64,000 nucleotides of DNA from Tilletia caries. Taxonomy: Eukaryota; Basidiomycota; Exobasidiomycetes; Tilletiales; Tilletiaceae. This document shows, one piece after another, positions 11,601 to 22,435 of the stretch (its first letter is position 1; every line of letters starts with the position of its first letter). The notes under the pieces are model-generated. The model was not told where the DNA came from. It saw nothing but the letters and a program-made list of their open reading frames with translations, and ran no database searches. The position numbers and the translations under genes are program-made. The stretch is from NCBI GenBank assembly GCA_032718865.1, contig JALUTQ010000010.1:393889-457888 (forward strand). The letters are read 5' to 3'.

Positions 11601-12989
11601 GAGCCCTGTTCCGGCGCATGTACCCACTCCGTCCGACAAAGTCGGCTCGGCCACCACCGATCTTGCAAGTCGACGTTGTCTGTACGCTCGTCTGGCCTTT
11701 GTAAGACTTTCCCCTTTGCGACGAGAGCCTTGGTAAGACTGGGCTCATCAGAAGCTTGGGAGGGACTACCGACCCAGCCCGGTGCAGGGATGAGCCTCTC
11801 CTGAGCAGACTCTATTTCGAACCCGTGCTGCGGCTGTCCGTCGTGGGTATGTGCTTGTTGAAGAGGCCAGGAGAGCGCTGCGGCGAGGACCTCGGCGCCC
11901 TCTTCGAGGGTGGAGACGAAGGAGGAGGTGCCTGGCATGATGGGGAGGAGGTAGCTGGTGAGGATCCGAGTGGGCAGGGTTGCTTCCCGACTGAGACCTG
12001 TCGTCGGAATGAAGCCTAAATAAAGTGAAGATGTTCAGGGGTCAAGAAGAGAGGGGCTAGTATGAGACGGGTACATGCTACTTACCTGGCTGAACCAGGA
12101 CGACTTCCATCTCATTCCATGATCGGGCGTGGATATGGCTACTACCAGGCTGCAAAGCGCGAGCCTGAAGAGCCTGCTCGAGCAAGCGAATGAACTTGCG
12201 TACGCCAAGAGCCTGTAGGAATTTGGAGTGTGCGTAGCTCGTCCGCAGACTCCAGGGAGGGGAGCCGACTCCTGACTGCGAGCTGGCGTGCTCATTCTCG
12301 GCGCGGTTTGGCAAGGCTGATGATTGGAAGTCGGCACAGAGGACTTCGTCTGGGTCTCGCTCGCGGTTGAGATTCCGATGCAGGGCTGAACCGGTGAAGA
12401 CGATCCTGCTCTTGTTACCATTGGCTGATGGGCGATCGAGCAAGAGAGGCATGAGGAGGTCGAGCAGAAGAAGAGGCGCGGCGTGGTTGACGAGCGCAGT
12501 ATGCTCGTACGTATCTGCGCCTTCTCCCTCTGTTGCTGGCTCAGAGTTGTCGCTGATGAGTTCCCGGGCTGACTTGGCGACGGCAGCATTGAGCCAGAGG
12601 GTGTCGATGCGAGAATCCTCATGAAGCAAGCGAGCCGCTGCCGATCGGACGCTCCTGACATCAGCAAGGTCGAGGGAACGCAGCTCGACTCGGGAGGAAG
12701 ATGCAGTATCGGCCCGAGCCTGGTCATAGCTGAGCGCCAGGGCAGCGAGGTTGTTCAATGCAGTGAGGGCATGGTCTGCGCTTGTGTCGCGAACGAGGAG
12801 GATGAGATGGACAGCATGGCCGAAGCTGTCGCTGGTGCGGAAGAGATGCTGGAAGGTCGCGAGTCCCTGTGAGAGGCAGGTCATGGTCGATGGAAGTCAG
12901 TCAGTCTCGATCTGAACCAGCAGGAGGGGGGTGGTAGACAGACATACCAGACCGGAGTGGCCTCCGACGGCGACAATGCGACGCGCCAT
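8636..12989 (-). CDS. Short-chain dehydrogenase/reductase fused in frame to an Atos/FAM214-type protein
   Basis: Exons are 12948-12989, 12086-12866 and 8636-12015, giving a 1,400-residue product. The N-terminus is an SDR: GGHSGLGLATF nucleotide-binding turn (residues about 9-19), a WLNAAVAK strand, a GSALH serine and a YAHSK catalytic tyrosine/lysine, then QPGFIPTTGLSREA. The same frame runs with no stop through a long Ser-rich linker into an Atos (DUF4210) and chromosome-segregation-type module. This includes FEFDAELGVLEMGEG (about 10,300), GSPYVGSIDLEAFFFK (about 10,020), YQVPPKGQIQLIVKN with YDLSDMQPGTKTFVRQ (9,840-9,710), MRYAVHLQF and YLHRNIRVVF (about 9,370). Splices restore frame exactly. 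SDRs reduce or oxidise small substrates; Atos proteins have a poorly known, probably nuclear role. The alternative is two genes separated by an unrecognised intron and stop, with Atos starting at an internal Met such as MPEMSSHF. Confidence 0.7.
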
Positions 12990-13266
12990 CGATCGAGCGT
13001 GAGTTAGAGCGTGAGCGTGAGTGGGAGTGTGCCCGCTGTCGTCGCTGATGCTCTCGATGTCGACCTTGACCTCGGCGAGCTCATCTCTGTATAGGGAAGT
13101 GATATGTGCTGAGGTAAGCGAGATCTTCTCTCGGCCGAGTAGAAGTCCAACACTCGCTCGCTCGCTCTCCCATACAGATCCGCTCGGTCCACTCCTGGCT
13201 TCCGACCACCATCTCCTCCTCCTCCTCCTCCTCCTCTCTGCCTACTCACCCACCCTCGCTGCCACG
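12990..13266. promoter_or_regulatory. Divergent promoter region between the SDR-Atos gene and the epimerase
   Basis: This 277-bp space separates divergent start codons. It contains CT-rich stretches (for example CTCCTCCTCCTCCTCC near 13210-13235) just upstream of the epimerase ATG, as often seen in fungal promoters and leaders. No TATA box is obvious. Confidence 0.4.
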
Positions 13267-14312
13267 ATGCCAGCCTCGCTCAACGCAAAGACAGGCACCG
13301 TCGAGCTCACCACCCCCAGCGGCAAAGGCGCAGCAAAGATCCTCCTCTACGGGGCCACCGTGATCTCCTGGAAGGACACCACCGAGGGCATCGAGCGCCT
13401 CTTCCTCTCCACCAAGGCGCCCCTCGACGGCTCCAAGCCCATCCGCGGCGGCATCCCCGTCATCTTCCCCCTCTTCGGCCCCGCCTCCGACCACGGGCCC
13501 AACAACCACCACGTCAAGGAGCTCCCCAAGCACGGCTTCGCTCGCTCCTCCACATGGAAACTCAACGAGAAGGATAACTACGACGACGACGACTGCACGA
13601 CGGTCACGCTCACCCTGTCCAGCGCGGACGTTGCTGATCTCAAGAACAAGTACATCTGGCCCTTCGAGCTCCAGCTCGAGGTCAACCTCTGGCACTCCGA
13701 CCCCGCACTCACTGTCACCCTGGACGTGGCCTACCCAGAATCAAGCACCATCTCAGACGACAAGCCGCTCTCCTTCCACGCCCTCCTGCACAACTACCTC
13801 CGCGTCCCCAGCGCATCCGCAATCGACGTATCCGGCCTCACCGGGCTCCCTTACCTCGACAAGCTCAAGGGCATGCAGGAGTTCCACGAGCTCCAGTCGA
13901 CCCTCAAGCCGAACCGGAACCCCATCGACTCCATCTACCAGGGCGGATCCACCCAGATCGAACTCCACTACAACGCCGGCTCCAAGGACCGCTCAGATAA
14001 GAAGAACCCCTGGGACGCGAAGAGTAAAGGCATTCGCGTCGAGCGTGGCACTTCCTTGAAGAACGTCGTCGTTTGGAACCCGGGCAAAGAGGCAGGGGAT
14101 GGCATTGAGGATCTACACAAGAACGGAGCCAATGACTTCTTCTGTGTCGAGCCTGGATCCGTCAGGGGCTTCAACGAGCTCGAGAAGGGGCAAAAGGTGC
14201 GTCTTCCCCTTCCCCCCTCCCTTTGTGATGATCACCGCGCACGGCCCACTCACCGCTTCTGCTCTACTCCCAACAGTGGCAAGGAACCCAAACCCTCACT
14301 GTAATTTTTTGA
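13267..14312 (+). CDS. Glucose-6-phosphate 1-epimerase (aldose 1-epimerase-like)
   Basis: Two exons (13267-14196 and 14277-14312) encode 321 residues, the usual family size. The enzyme interconverts the alpha and beta anomers of hexose 6-phosphates in the cytosol. Family motifs appear in order: LLYGATVISWK, RGGIPVIFPLFGP, HGFARSSTW with the catalytic-type histidine, LHNYLRV, KNVVVWNPG and FCVEPG with the conserved Glu. The 80-nt intron (GTGCGT...CAACAG) splices GQK to WQGTQTLTV, matching the family C-terminus. The start MPASLNAKTG is preferred: it has a good context (GCCACGATG) and begins at the family N-terminus, although the frame is open upstream to 13021. Confidence 0.9.
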
Positions 14313-14711
14313 ATCCGAGGGACACGACTTCTCCCCCCGTCCCTCGTCTATGATCCCTGCACTATCCGGTCTAGGCCCGAGCATTTTCTAGGACTATAGG
14401 GAGGCCCGTCTCTACGCTATGTCACAATCGAATTCACTCCTCGCATTAATCCCCTTGCGGTCGCACATGCGGACTCGGTACAATAAGGCCTTCCTCGTCA
14501 ATCCCTACTCGTGAGGAGGAAGCCCTTCCCTCACTTATTCAGATACTGCCAATCTGCGAGACCCAGACAGATATGGCAAGGCTCACCCATCTATCCACAG
14601 CTGATCCACACCCATCTATACACAGCTAATCCAGAGGGGGGACGCACCTCAATAACTAACGTTCTACGTGCAAATTTCCTATACCATTCTTCGTTTTACA
14701 TTATACAGACG
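14313..14711. other. Intergenic between convergent genes; nothing recognised
   Basis: About 400 bp lie between two convergent stop codons. No gene or repeat was identified; the stretch presumably holds both 3' UTRs. Confidence 0.5.
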
Positions 14712-17690
14712 TCATTCCATCCGAGCACCCGCCGTCGCCGCCGCCGAAGCAGCAACAGCCGACGCCCCCGCCCCCGTACCCGTGACCTTCCTCTTCCTGA
14801 CCGGCATCGGCATCGGCATCGGCATCGGCAACGCATCCCCACCATGTAATTGTTGTTGCTGCTGCTGTTGTTGTAGCGGCGACTCCGCCCCTTGCAGCCG
14901 CCCCCTCCTCACCCGAACGGAGCCACTCGAGCGCGCGTCGTCCGAGATTGGTGCTCGGATCCGGGGCGGGATCATATGGCCGCCGAAGGCGGGCAAGCCG
15001 TGGATGTGGCCGAGGCCGTGGCCGTGGCCGTAGCCTGGGAGTGGCAGACCCGGGCTGTTGACAATGTCGCCCCCGAGGACCGGCAGACCAGAGTATCTCC
15101 CTGCAGCACCACCACCTCCATTCATACCCATCCCATCCCCTCCTTCTGCCCCCTGCTGCTGAGACAGCCGATACTCCGCCTCAGCAGCCTCCTCCTCCCC
15201 ATGACTCCCCTCCAGCACCACATTCTTCTCCCCGCCTTCAACCCCACCAACAGCACCCAGATCCTCACCTTCATTATGCCAACACGCCCAGCCCAGACGG
15301 GCCCAGGCCCAGCAGACACCCAGGGCGCAGTAGACCGAGGTCAGCATGAGCGGCAGGAACTCCAGACTGGCCTCGATCACGACGGGCGTGTCGGTTGCTG
15401 ATGATGTGCCGGCGGCGGCGGCCGTGGCTTGTGCGAGACTTGTGTTGGCGGCGAGGATACCGGTAGGTACCGCAGCCGCAACAGCAGCGGCCGCAGCAGC
15501 CGTGATGGAGCCCGCCGCGTGCCCGACGACGTTCTCCGCGGCCGACTGTAAAGGCGTAATCAGCGGCTGCGCCATCGAGACAGCAGCCGAAACGACAGGA
15601 GCGGCCGCCGCTGCCACTCCGCCGACGATTGACGACGATGTCGATGATGTCGAACCGGAGAAGAGCATCGGATGCAGCACGTCGACGTAAATCTGCAACG
15701 GCACCAACCCAAGCAGGTACAAATCCTCCAAGAAATGAATAACCAACCCCAAATTGCTCGGCACAGGCCTGTACACCTTCCTCTTCAGCTGCCCACCCAC
15801 AACGATGGCCCAAAGCAAACTGTACCCAATCTTGATCGGCGTTTCCCGCACCTCAAACAGCAGGGGGAACAAGCTGACAATCCCCGCGCCGCTCACGATC
15901 GTCCAGATCCGGAAGTGGGTGTACGACTGTACCGCGAGCGGGGTGAAGGGGATCAGCACGAGCAGGATGGCCTTCTCGTGCACGTGCCAGCCGAAGAGGA
16001 ACGACGCGAACCCGCAGCCCGTCAGCGCGGCCAGGAAACGTCGGTACGAAGGTCGGACCCAGAGGTAGGCCAGGAAGGGCCCCATCGCGAGTAACGTCAG
16101 CCCAAAACACACGCCGGGGGTGATATCCGGCAACACCGCAAAGGTCGTATCGCCCACGAGCCCACGGGACGCCGACTCCACCGCGGACGCGTTCCCGATG
16201 TTCCGGCTGAAGTACTGCGGTACGAACTGGCCCAGCGAAGGTCGGGCGCGGAGGAGCTTGAGGGCGATCCGGTCGGTGAATGTCCAGAGGGCCCAGGCGT
16301 TCGGCGCCCAGTACGCATGGTTAAGTCCGCGACTGAAGGGGAACAAGCGCGCGAGAACCTGCCCCAACACCGCACCCACACCGTGCTCGCCCACCCCTCC
16401 TCCATTCGCGAGCGTATCCCAAACCAAGGGCCCCAACGAGAACGCAAACGGGATCAGCGTGACGAGCGCGAGCCCAAGCAGACGCTCAATGGCGAGGAAG
16501 AAGATGTCTGGGTGGGTGCGCAGCTTGGACTCGGCTCCCGGGGGGATGACGTACGTCCGGAGGAGGAAGACGGTGAATGCGGGGGCGATGTAGACGTAGA
16601 TGTGCTTGAGGTTGAGCAGCGAGGAGAAGAGCACGGCGCAGAGTAGAAGACGGCGCTGAGAGAAGCCAGGATCATAGGAAGGGAATACAAAGGTGTCAGA
16701 TGGAAAAGCGAAATCCAGAAGCCAGGAAGGTATCCATAAACTCACCTCACGCGCAGCCCAGATCGCCCAAAGCAAGACACCAAACAGAAACCCATTGTAC
16801 TGGAAGTGAATATGGTCGATGATGATCAAGCCCGGGTGGAAGAAGACACTAGCAGCCAAGAGCGTGGCAGTAGCCTCATCAAAGTCCAACGCGCCCCCGA
16901 AGAACCTCGTCGTTTTCCGGCCCAACAACCGGATCGAAGGCGGGAGATGCGTCGCGCTGTCGGATCCCCCTCCCCCTCCAGAGGGACGAGTGGCAGCCCG
17001 CACGTGATGCTCGTTGATCTGCTTCTCCAGATGTCCGGGTGAGAGTCGACCGAGTCTGGGAGCGCGCGAGTGCGCGACGAGCGCGGCGCCTAGGACGAGC
17101 TCGGTGAGCACGACCGATGCGCGCATGTACGTCTTTGTGCTCTCGTTCGCGAGGCCCAAGCCTTCCACTACCTTCGTGATGCGCGCATCCCCGCATCCGA
17201 ACCACGCATTCGGCACCCCGAGCACGTAGCTGAAATACGCAAAGAAAGGCGGGTAGTCCAACGTCCACTCCGAGCCGTGGTCAAAGTACCACCCGCGCAG
17301 CGGCACCGAATGCGTGATGGCCAGCCAGTTGCGGTGCACCTCGAAATCCGTGGAGTGGTAGCTCGGGAAGAGGAGCAGCTTGAGCACGGTCGAGAGGATG
17401 AGGAGGTCGAGTTGCGTCTGGGAGGGGATCAGCGACCGCGGGATCAGGGAGAGGAGGGGCGCGAGGGGGGAGAAGGTGCCGGAGTTGAGCGAGGCCGCGC
17501 CCGCACCCGCACCCGCGCCCGCACCCGCGCCTGAGCTCGTGCCGGAAGGACGGTGCAGTCCGTGCACGCCCGACGACGAAGAAACCAGCGCAGACTGGGC
17601 CGGAGACGACGCCGCCGTGACGCTGCTCGTGCTGGGGACGCGACTGCCTGCCGTCTTGCCGGAGGACATGGCTGCCGGAGTCGCGCGCAT
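14712..17690 (-). CDS. ALG8: ALG8-type dolichyl-P-Glc alpha-1,3-glucosyltransferase with long C-terminal extension
   Basis: Exons are 16746-17690 and 14712-16655. The intervening 90-nt intron (GTGAGT...CTCTCAG) is in frame, so it can be missed; removing it joins IWAARE to RRLLLCAVLF as in the family. The enzyme adds the second glucose to the lipid-linked oligosaccharide in the ER lumen for N-glycosylation. Diagnostic stretches are STDFEVHRNWLAITHSVPL, WTLDYPPFFAYFSYVLG, HIHFQYNGFLFGVLL, LNLKHIYVYIAPAF, WHVHEKAILLVLIPFTPLA and FLPLMLTSVYCALGV, with many hydrophobic helices. Fungal ALG8 is usually 500-600 residues; this one is near 960. The excess is an Ala-rich insert before the last helix and a Gly/Pro/Gln-rich tail with a (PM)n run. 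MRATPAAM (17690) or MSSGKTA (17669) are both possible starts. Confidence 0.9.
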   Translation of the reverse strand: MRATPAAMSSGKTAGSRVPSTSSVTAASSPAQSALVSSSSGVHGLHRPSGTSSGAGAGAGAGAGAASLNSGTFSPLAPLLSLIPRSLIPSQTQLDLLILSTVLKLLLFPSYHSTDFEVHRNWLAITHSVPLRGWYFDHGSEWTLDYPPFFAYFSYVLGVPNAWFGCGDARITKVVEGLGLANESTKTYMRASVVLTELVLGAALVAHSRAPRLGRLSPGHLEKQINEHHVRAATRPSGGGGGSDSATHLPPSIRLLGRKTTRFFGGALDFDEATATLLAASVFFHPGLIIIDHIHFQYNGFLFGVLLWAIWAAREVSLWIPSWLLDFAFPSDTFVFPSYDPGFSQRRLLLCAVLFSSLLNLKHIYVYIAPAFTVFLLRTYVIPPGAESKLRTHPDIFFLAIERLLGLALVTLIPFAFSLGPLVWDTLANGGGVGEHGVGAVLGQVLARLFPFSRGLNHAYWAPNAWALWTFTDRIALKLLRARPSLGQFVPQYFSRNIGNASAVESASRGLVGDTTFAVLPDITPGVCFGLTLLAMGPFLAYLWVRPSYRRFLAALTGCGFASFLFGWHVHEKAILLVLIPFTPLAVQSYTHFRIWTIVSGAGIVSLFPLLFEVRETPIKIGYSLLWAIVVGGQLKRKVYRPVPSNLGLVIHFLEDLYLLGLVPLQIYVDVLHPMLFSGSTSSTSSSIVGGVAAAAAPVVSAAVSMAQPLITPLQSAAENVVGHAAGSITAAAAAAVAAAVPTGILAANTSLAQATAAAAGTSSATDTPVVIEASLEFLPLMLTSVYCALGVCWAWARLGWACWHNEGEDLGAVGGVEGGEKNVVLEGSHGEEEAAEAEYRLSQQQGAEGGDGMGMNGGGGAAGRYSGLPVLGGDIVNSPGLPLPGYGHGHGLGHIHGLPAFGGHMIPPRIRAPISDDARSSGSVRVRRGRLQGAESPLQQQQQQQQLHGGDALPMPMPMPMPVRKRKVTGTGAGASAVAASAAATAGARME

Positions 17691-17932
17691 GGGGGAGGGA
17701 GGGAGGGAGAAGCGACGAGAATGGGATCGTCGTGGTCGTCGACCTGCACAGGAAGGAAGGCGCGAGCTCGACCTTGCCCTGCTCAACACGTGGCATCGCA
17801 CCACCCTCACACTCACTCACTGACTGAGCGATTCAAAGGGGACTGTGATTGATTAAGATGGGTTCGTGATGTATCGTTCGTACCGTACCGCAGAAGGGAG
17901 TGAAGAGCAAGAGCAAGAGAAAGTTGATCCCC

Positions 17933-19871
17933 TCAGCTATTCTCGCTGACCAGCCTGCCAACGCCCGCAGCAAGCGCCTCCATATCCGACACCCTCCCCG
18001 CCTCCGCATACACCCTCACGCAATCCTCCGTCCCACTCGGCCGCACAAAGCTCCTGCCCCCCTCATACCTCCGCACAAGCTCATCAATCTTCTCCTGCAG
18101 ACCAGACGGCGTCACCAGCTTGCGCTCCGCATCCGTCGTCGTGAACACCGAGCGGTCCTTGACGATCACTTTGAGCAGCTTGTTCGGCAGGTCGTCGTAC
18201 GCGCCGTCCCACTCCTCGGGGCCCCATTGGCGCGAGCGGAGGACGACTTCGACCAGGAGCATGTCCGAGAGGGCGTCCCCGACCGTTTGGTTGATGAGCT
18301 CGGTCAGCGCTTGGAGCTGGGTCAGCGCGTCCTGGACTGCCGGCGTCGGCGGAGACTCCAGCGCCGTCTTGATCGTGCTCAGCGCACTGGGGCTGAACAC
18401 GACCGTTCCGTGTCCATTGGCCTCGAAGTAGACGCCAATGTCGTACGCTTCGGCGGCGTGGTGCAGGTGCTTCACTCCAGTAGGTGTGCACTTGATCGGC
18501 ACGTTGCGCTGTTGGTCTCAAAAGTGAGGCGTGAGTATATATTGCACTAACCCACACATCAAGCGCGTCAAACTCACCTTGGCAAGGTACTTGGTCGAGC
18601 TGCCATTAGCATACGCCGTCTGAACACATCCAACCTCAAGCTCAACCCCGGCCTTCTGCACAAGCTCATTCAAGTAATCCGTAACAAGCGTAGCAATCTT
18701 GTCCCCGTCCAACAGCCGGAACTCGCCAAACTCGCCCGTCGCAATACAGCCCTTCTTCACCTCCCGCACATAGAAGTAGATGAGCCGGTCCGCATCGCCA
18801 TCATAGGCGCACATCCGTTCGCCCGGCTTGACGTGGTCCTCCTTCTCGAAGCCGAGCGGCATGCGCTGGTTCGTCTTTACGTAGTCGGCTCCGCAGCCGT
18901 TGTTCAGTGCGCCCGGGGTGGAGATGGAGGTCCGGAGCGGGAGGACGCGGAAGTGCTCTTCGGGAACGTGCTTTGCGAAGGCCGTTAGCGACTTGGCTCC
19001 CACGCCATTTGCGCAGTCGACGATGAGCGGCGTCATAGGTGCCTTGTCCGACTGGTTGGAACAGAGGAACACAATGAGCATAAAGAGAGTACTGTCAAAT
19101 GTTACGTGTCCAGATAGACTGCACTCACCACCAGCTTGAGGTATGCGGCCGCCAGCTTCTTGTAGTAGCCCTCCTCCGTAGGCTCTCCGTAGGCCTCAGG
19201 CGTACCAGCAGTGTTATGCGCACGGACGAGGTAGTGCAGCTGCGGCGTGGTGAGCAACCCACCATCAACCACATTCACACCCATCGCAGCCAGACCAGCC
19301 ACGATGGCCTGCACAAGCTTAGGGCTGGAGGGACGCGTGTCGTGCGCGAACACGACGGTCGCGGGTGTGCTGAGGTCGATGTGGGTGCTCTGCGCCAGTT
19401 TCTCGAGGGCGGCGATGAGCTCGGCGGGGGTGTCTACGTTGGCGATCTGGGTGCAGTGCGCTTCCCATGCATTTTCGAGCATCTCTCCGCGCGGGTCTAC
19501 CATTCTGATCCAAGTCACGCAGAGAAAGAGGGTGAGCGTGCAAAAGACCAGGAGGGGAGCCAGGGGGGGGGGGAAAGGACAACTCACTTGAGTCCATTGT
19601 CAGGTTCCGGGTTGTGAGACGCAGTGACCATCAGACCGACCGCTTTCCCGCCGACCTTCTTGGAGCGGAGTGCAGCGACGAGGCCGAAGCGGAAGCAGGT
19701 GGACTCGAGGATGTCACCGTTGGTGCGCACGCCTGCTGTGCCGTATGCGAAGGTGACCCCGTGTGGCTTTGGGTAGGCCTCGGCTGCGCGGGTGATGAGC
19801 TCGGTGGGGAGCGAGCCGTTGGCGCCTGTGAGCGCGGCGGCCTCTGCGATCGATCCTGGGAGCATTGGCAT
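17933..19871 (-). CDS. PCM1: Phosphoacetylglucosamine mutase (AGM1/PCM1)
   Basis: Four exons (19588-19871, 19129-19504, 18578-19051, 17933-18508) join in frame to 569 residues, the normal size. The enzyme converts GlcNAc-6-phosphate to GlcNAc-1-phosphate, the step before UDP-GlcNAc, which feeds chitin, N-glycans and GPI anchors. The phosphoserine loop is TASHNPEPDNGLK (exon 1, end), the metal loop CAYDGDADRLIYF (exon 3), the sugar-binding loop EANGHGT and the phosphate-binding loop RPSGTEDCVRVY (both exon 4). Introns are 69 to 83 nt with GTGAGT donors, except the last, whose acceptor is CCAACAG. The start MPMLPGSIAEAA is chosen; an upstream in-frame Met would add a Thr/His-rich run lying in the leader. 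Confidence 0.93.
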
Positions 19872-20117
19872 GGTGTGCTGAGTGGGTGAGTGGGTGAGTG
19901 AGTGAGTGAGCAGGAGAGGCAAGTGAGTGTTGCTCTCCGTGCCTGGTCCGTGCGAGGAAGTTCCTGTTGTCGCCCCGACAGCGCATCCTCAACATCAACA
20001 CCTTCGCCTTCGCCTTCGCCTTCGCCTTCGCCTTCGCCTTCGCCTCTGCCTCGCTCTGTCTTCATGCTGAACATTCTCAATTCTCATACACTCTGCCGTC
20101 TGGGAAGAGTAAGATAG
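19872..20117. promoter_or_regulatory. Shared promoter region of PCM1 and SWC5-like gene with hexamer microsatellite
   Basis: Divergent start codons lie 246 bp apart. A (CCTTCG)n tract of about seven units (20001-20045) and GTGAGTGA-type repeats (19880-19910) occupy the space. No TATA element is evident. Confidence 0.45.
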
Positions 20118-20684
20118 ATGACTCCCTCTACAGAGTCGGAGAGCGTGGTTGCATCCCAAGGCGAGGTCTCTGCCGCATCGTCAGTCAGGCGGTCGGTCGA
20201 TTCCTCAGCTCCCAAAGATCAACTCACAAGAACGACTTCAAAGCAAGATCCCTCCTCTTCCTCCAAACCACCAGGCCCACAACGACCGCCCAATCTCGGT
20301 CCACCCCCAAAGAAGCGAAAATCCATGCTCAGCGCCAAAGGATCAGCAACCACAGCCGCCGGCAAACCAACCAAACTCAACACCCTCGAAAAAAGCAAAC
20401 TCGACTGGGAATCCTGGAAGAAGAACGAACATCCCAACAACAACAACAACAACAAGGCCTCGCCATCACAACCTCAAACCCAGGCCGAAGCCGGAACGGA
20501 AGCCTTGACAGCAGAAGAGCGGGCGGAGATGGAGTCACAGACTAGCGCCGGTGGGTCGGCACGGGCGGGGAAGATGAGTGGCTTTTTGGATCGAGCGGAC
20601 TTTTTGGATCGGGTCAGCGAGCGGATGGAGGCCGCTGCTGAGGACGAGAAGCGCAAGGTCGTGGCTGCTCGGCGGGAGCAGTGA
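20118..20684 (+). CDS. SWC5: SWR1-complex subunit Swc5 / BCNT-domain protein
   Basis: This single-exon gene encodes 188 residues. The BCNT-C domain fills the second half, with KLNTLEKSKLDWESWKK (about residues 85-101) and GFLDRADFLDRVSERMEAAA (about 156-175). These are the two hallmark blocks of Swc5 and vertebrate CFDP1. Swc5 helps the SWR1 remodeller exchange H2A for H2A.Z on nucleosomes. A basic patch GPPPKKRKSML near residue 62 could be a nuclear signal. The protein is short and lacks most of the acidic N-terminal region seen in yeast Swc5. It starts 246 bp from PCM1 in the opposite direction and converges on the TANGO2-like gene. Confidence 0.85.
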   Translation: MTPSTESESVVASQGEVSAASSVRRSVDSSAPKDQLTRTTSKQDPSSSSKPPGPQRPPNLGPPPKKRKSMLSAKGSATTAAGKPTKLNTLEKSKLDWESWKKNEHPNNNNNNKASPSQPQTQAEAGTEALTAEERAEMESQTSAGGSARAGKMSGFLDRADFLDRVSERMEAAAEDEKRKVVAARREQ

Positions 20685-20866
20685 AGGACCCACCCCCTTC
20701 CCTCTCGTGTAAAAGGACGTTCGCAAAGATTTTCGTCTTGCTTTCAATGGTCACCAGTCACCCTTGCTCTCTCCAATGCATCACCCTGCCGGGTCCTTGT
20801 GCAAGAGGAGTGAAAGAATATACACCCATTGCATTCCCTATGAACGAGAAAGAAACAATGAAAGGT

Positions 20867-22218
20867 TCACCCAAGCGCCCACCGAAACCTCCTCTCCCCC
20901 TTCCTCCCCTTCTCCTCCGCCCTCCCCACCGTCCCATCCCCCCCAAGCTGAAACACATCCCGCTCCACGAACGTAGCAGCCCCACCCCGCCGCCGCACCA
21001 GTACGACTGTCGATAGACGCGAGCCGTACCAGCCCAGTTCGGCGCCGGCGGCTATGGCTGCCTGGATCGCGGCGGCTGCGCTGTCTGGGCCTGATTGTTG
21101 GGACGAGGAGGAGGGGGATTGCTGACTGTTGTTCTTGTCGCTGGTGGGGATTAGTACGCTCGTTCCTGCGTTGGCACGGCTCTTTGAACTGGGGATCGGC
21201 AGCTGGAGAGGTGGCACCTGGATCGTCGCTCGAATGTTGGAGGGCTGCGGTAAGGGTACGTCCGGGTCCGAGTTGGTCCTATTCACAAGGGAATCACATC
21301 AGCCTCCATAACAGAACCAGCCAAGAAAGACCTGCGTAAAACTAACCCCAGTAGAGTGAAGAGCTTCTCCACGAGTCGATCCTCCTCTGCCTCTGTCACA
21401 TCTTGACCGTCCTGTGCCGATCCGCTGCGAGGTGTCGCGAGAGAAGCATCCCAGTCCTCCAGAGCCTTCTTCAGCAAACCCTTCCCCTCTTCAACCTTCG
21501 GCCAGGGCTCCTGATAAACCGAATTACTCAGCCCACACACCGCACACAACCCACCGTCCATCCCATCCCGATCCGCCTGCAGGACGACCGGCTCCTGCTG
21601 ATCCCCTTCCGTCCGATTCGACACGTAGCCCAGCCGGAACGACTTCAGCTCCGGATCCGACTCGCCGGACTCGACCTGACCCACGAGCAAATTGAACCCA
21701 GGAAAGAAATCCCGTTTCGAATGCACGGACTGGAGGTATCCCTCCAAGCCCTGTTTGCCTGAGACATGCGCCGGCCCACCTCCCTCTCCGCCATCGTCCG
21801 CATCATCATCATCACGGCCCACAAGCCAACGCCGCACAAGCTCGCCACGGGAGAGGTACGTCTTGATCCCGAGCTCGGGACGCGGTGGGGGCGGTGGTCG
21901 CTCGGTGAAGTTCAGTAAGGAACCGAACCGGCCGGAACGAGAGATACCGAGCCAGGTCCCACCGCCGGAGGTGTCGACACCGCTTAGGATGGGGGGGAGA
22001 AGGGGAAGGGGAGGGTGTATCGAAGGCGTGCCAGGTGGCGTCTTTTGTTGGACGCGCGAGGAACTCGTCCCGGTTGGACGCTGCGATTCTGGTAAGGTAT
22101 ATAAACGATGAGCAATTTCCAGACGTACTTCCTCACATGATCGATGGAAGGCGAAGGAGGGAAGAAGAACGCACAGGCAGTACGTGGGATGGTCGAGTGT
22201 GAAGAAGAAGATGCACAT
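20867..22218 (-). CDS. TANGO2/NRDE-family protein with an apparent one-base frameshift
   Basis: Exons are 22175-22218, 21347-22088 and 20867-21278. TANGO2 proteins are cytosolic or mitochondrial and are linked to lipid and haem handling; the exact reaction is unsettled. Exon 1 gives MCIFFFTLDHPTYCL, and splicing joins it to AASNRDEFLARPT, the NRDE signature. The frame then changes in a run of seven G on the + strand (21991-21997). Removing one base joins PSPSPP to ILSGVDTSGGGTWLGISRSG, and the total of all exons becomes divisible by three. Later blocks are YLSRGELVRRWL, FFPGFNLLVGQV, LCAVCGLSNSVY and a C-terminal GTNSDPDV joined across an intron. Either the gene is newly inactivated or the G run is miscounted; I favour miscounting. 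Confidence 0.82.
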
Positions 22219-22435
22219 GTTTCGTTGAGTAAGTTGGCAGCGGGCCTTTCCCTACCTGTGCTTGCCTTCCGCTCTTTTCTTTCTGGGAGAAAGAATTCAG
22301 GAAAAGCCCATTAGGCGCAACCGGATCCTGGCGTCTGACGAACTGGGACCTTGCGAGTCTCGACGGGAAGGTGATGGCTAGCTGGTCGGACGCGATGCTG
22401 AAGGTCGAGCTTGACCTGCGTTGGGAGTTGGGACC

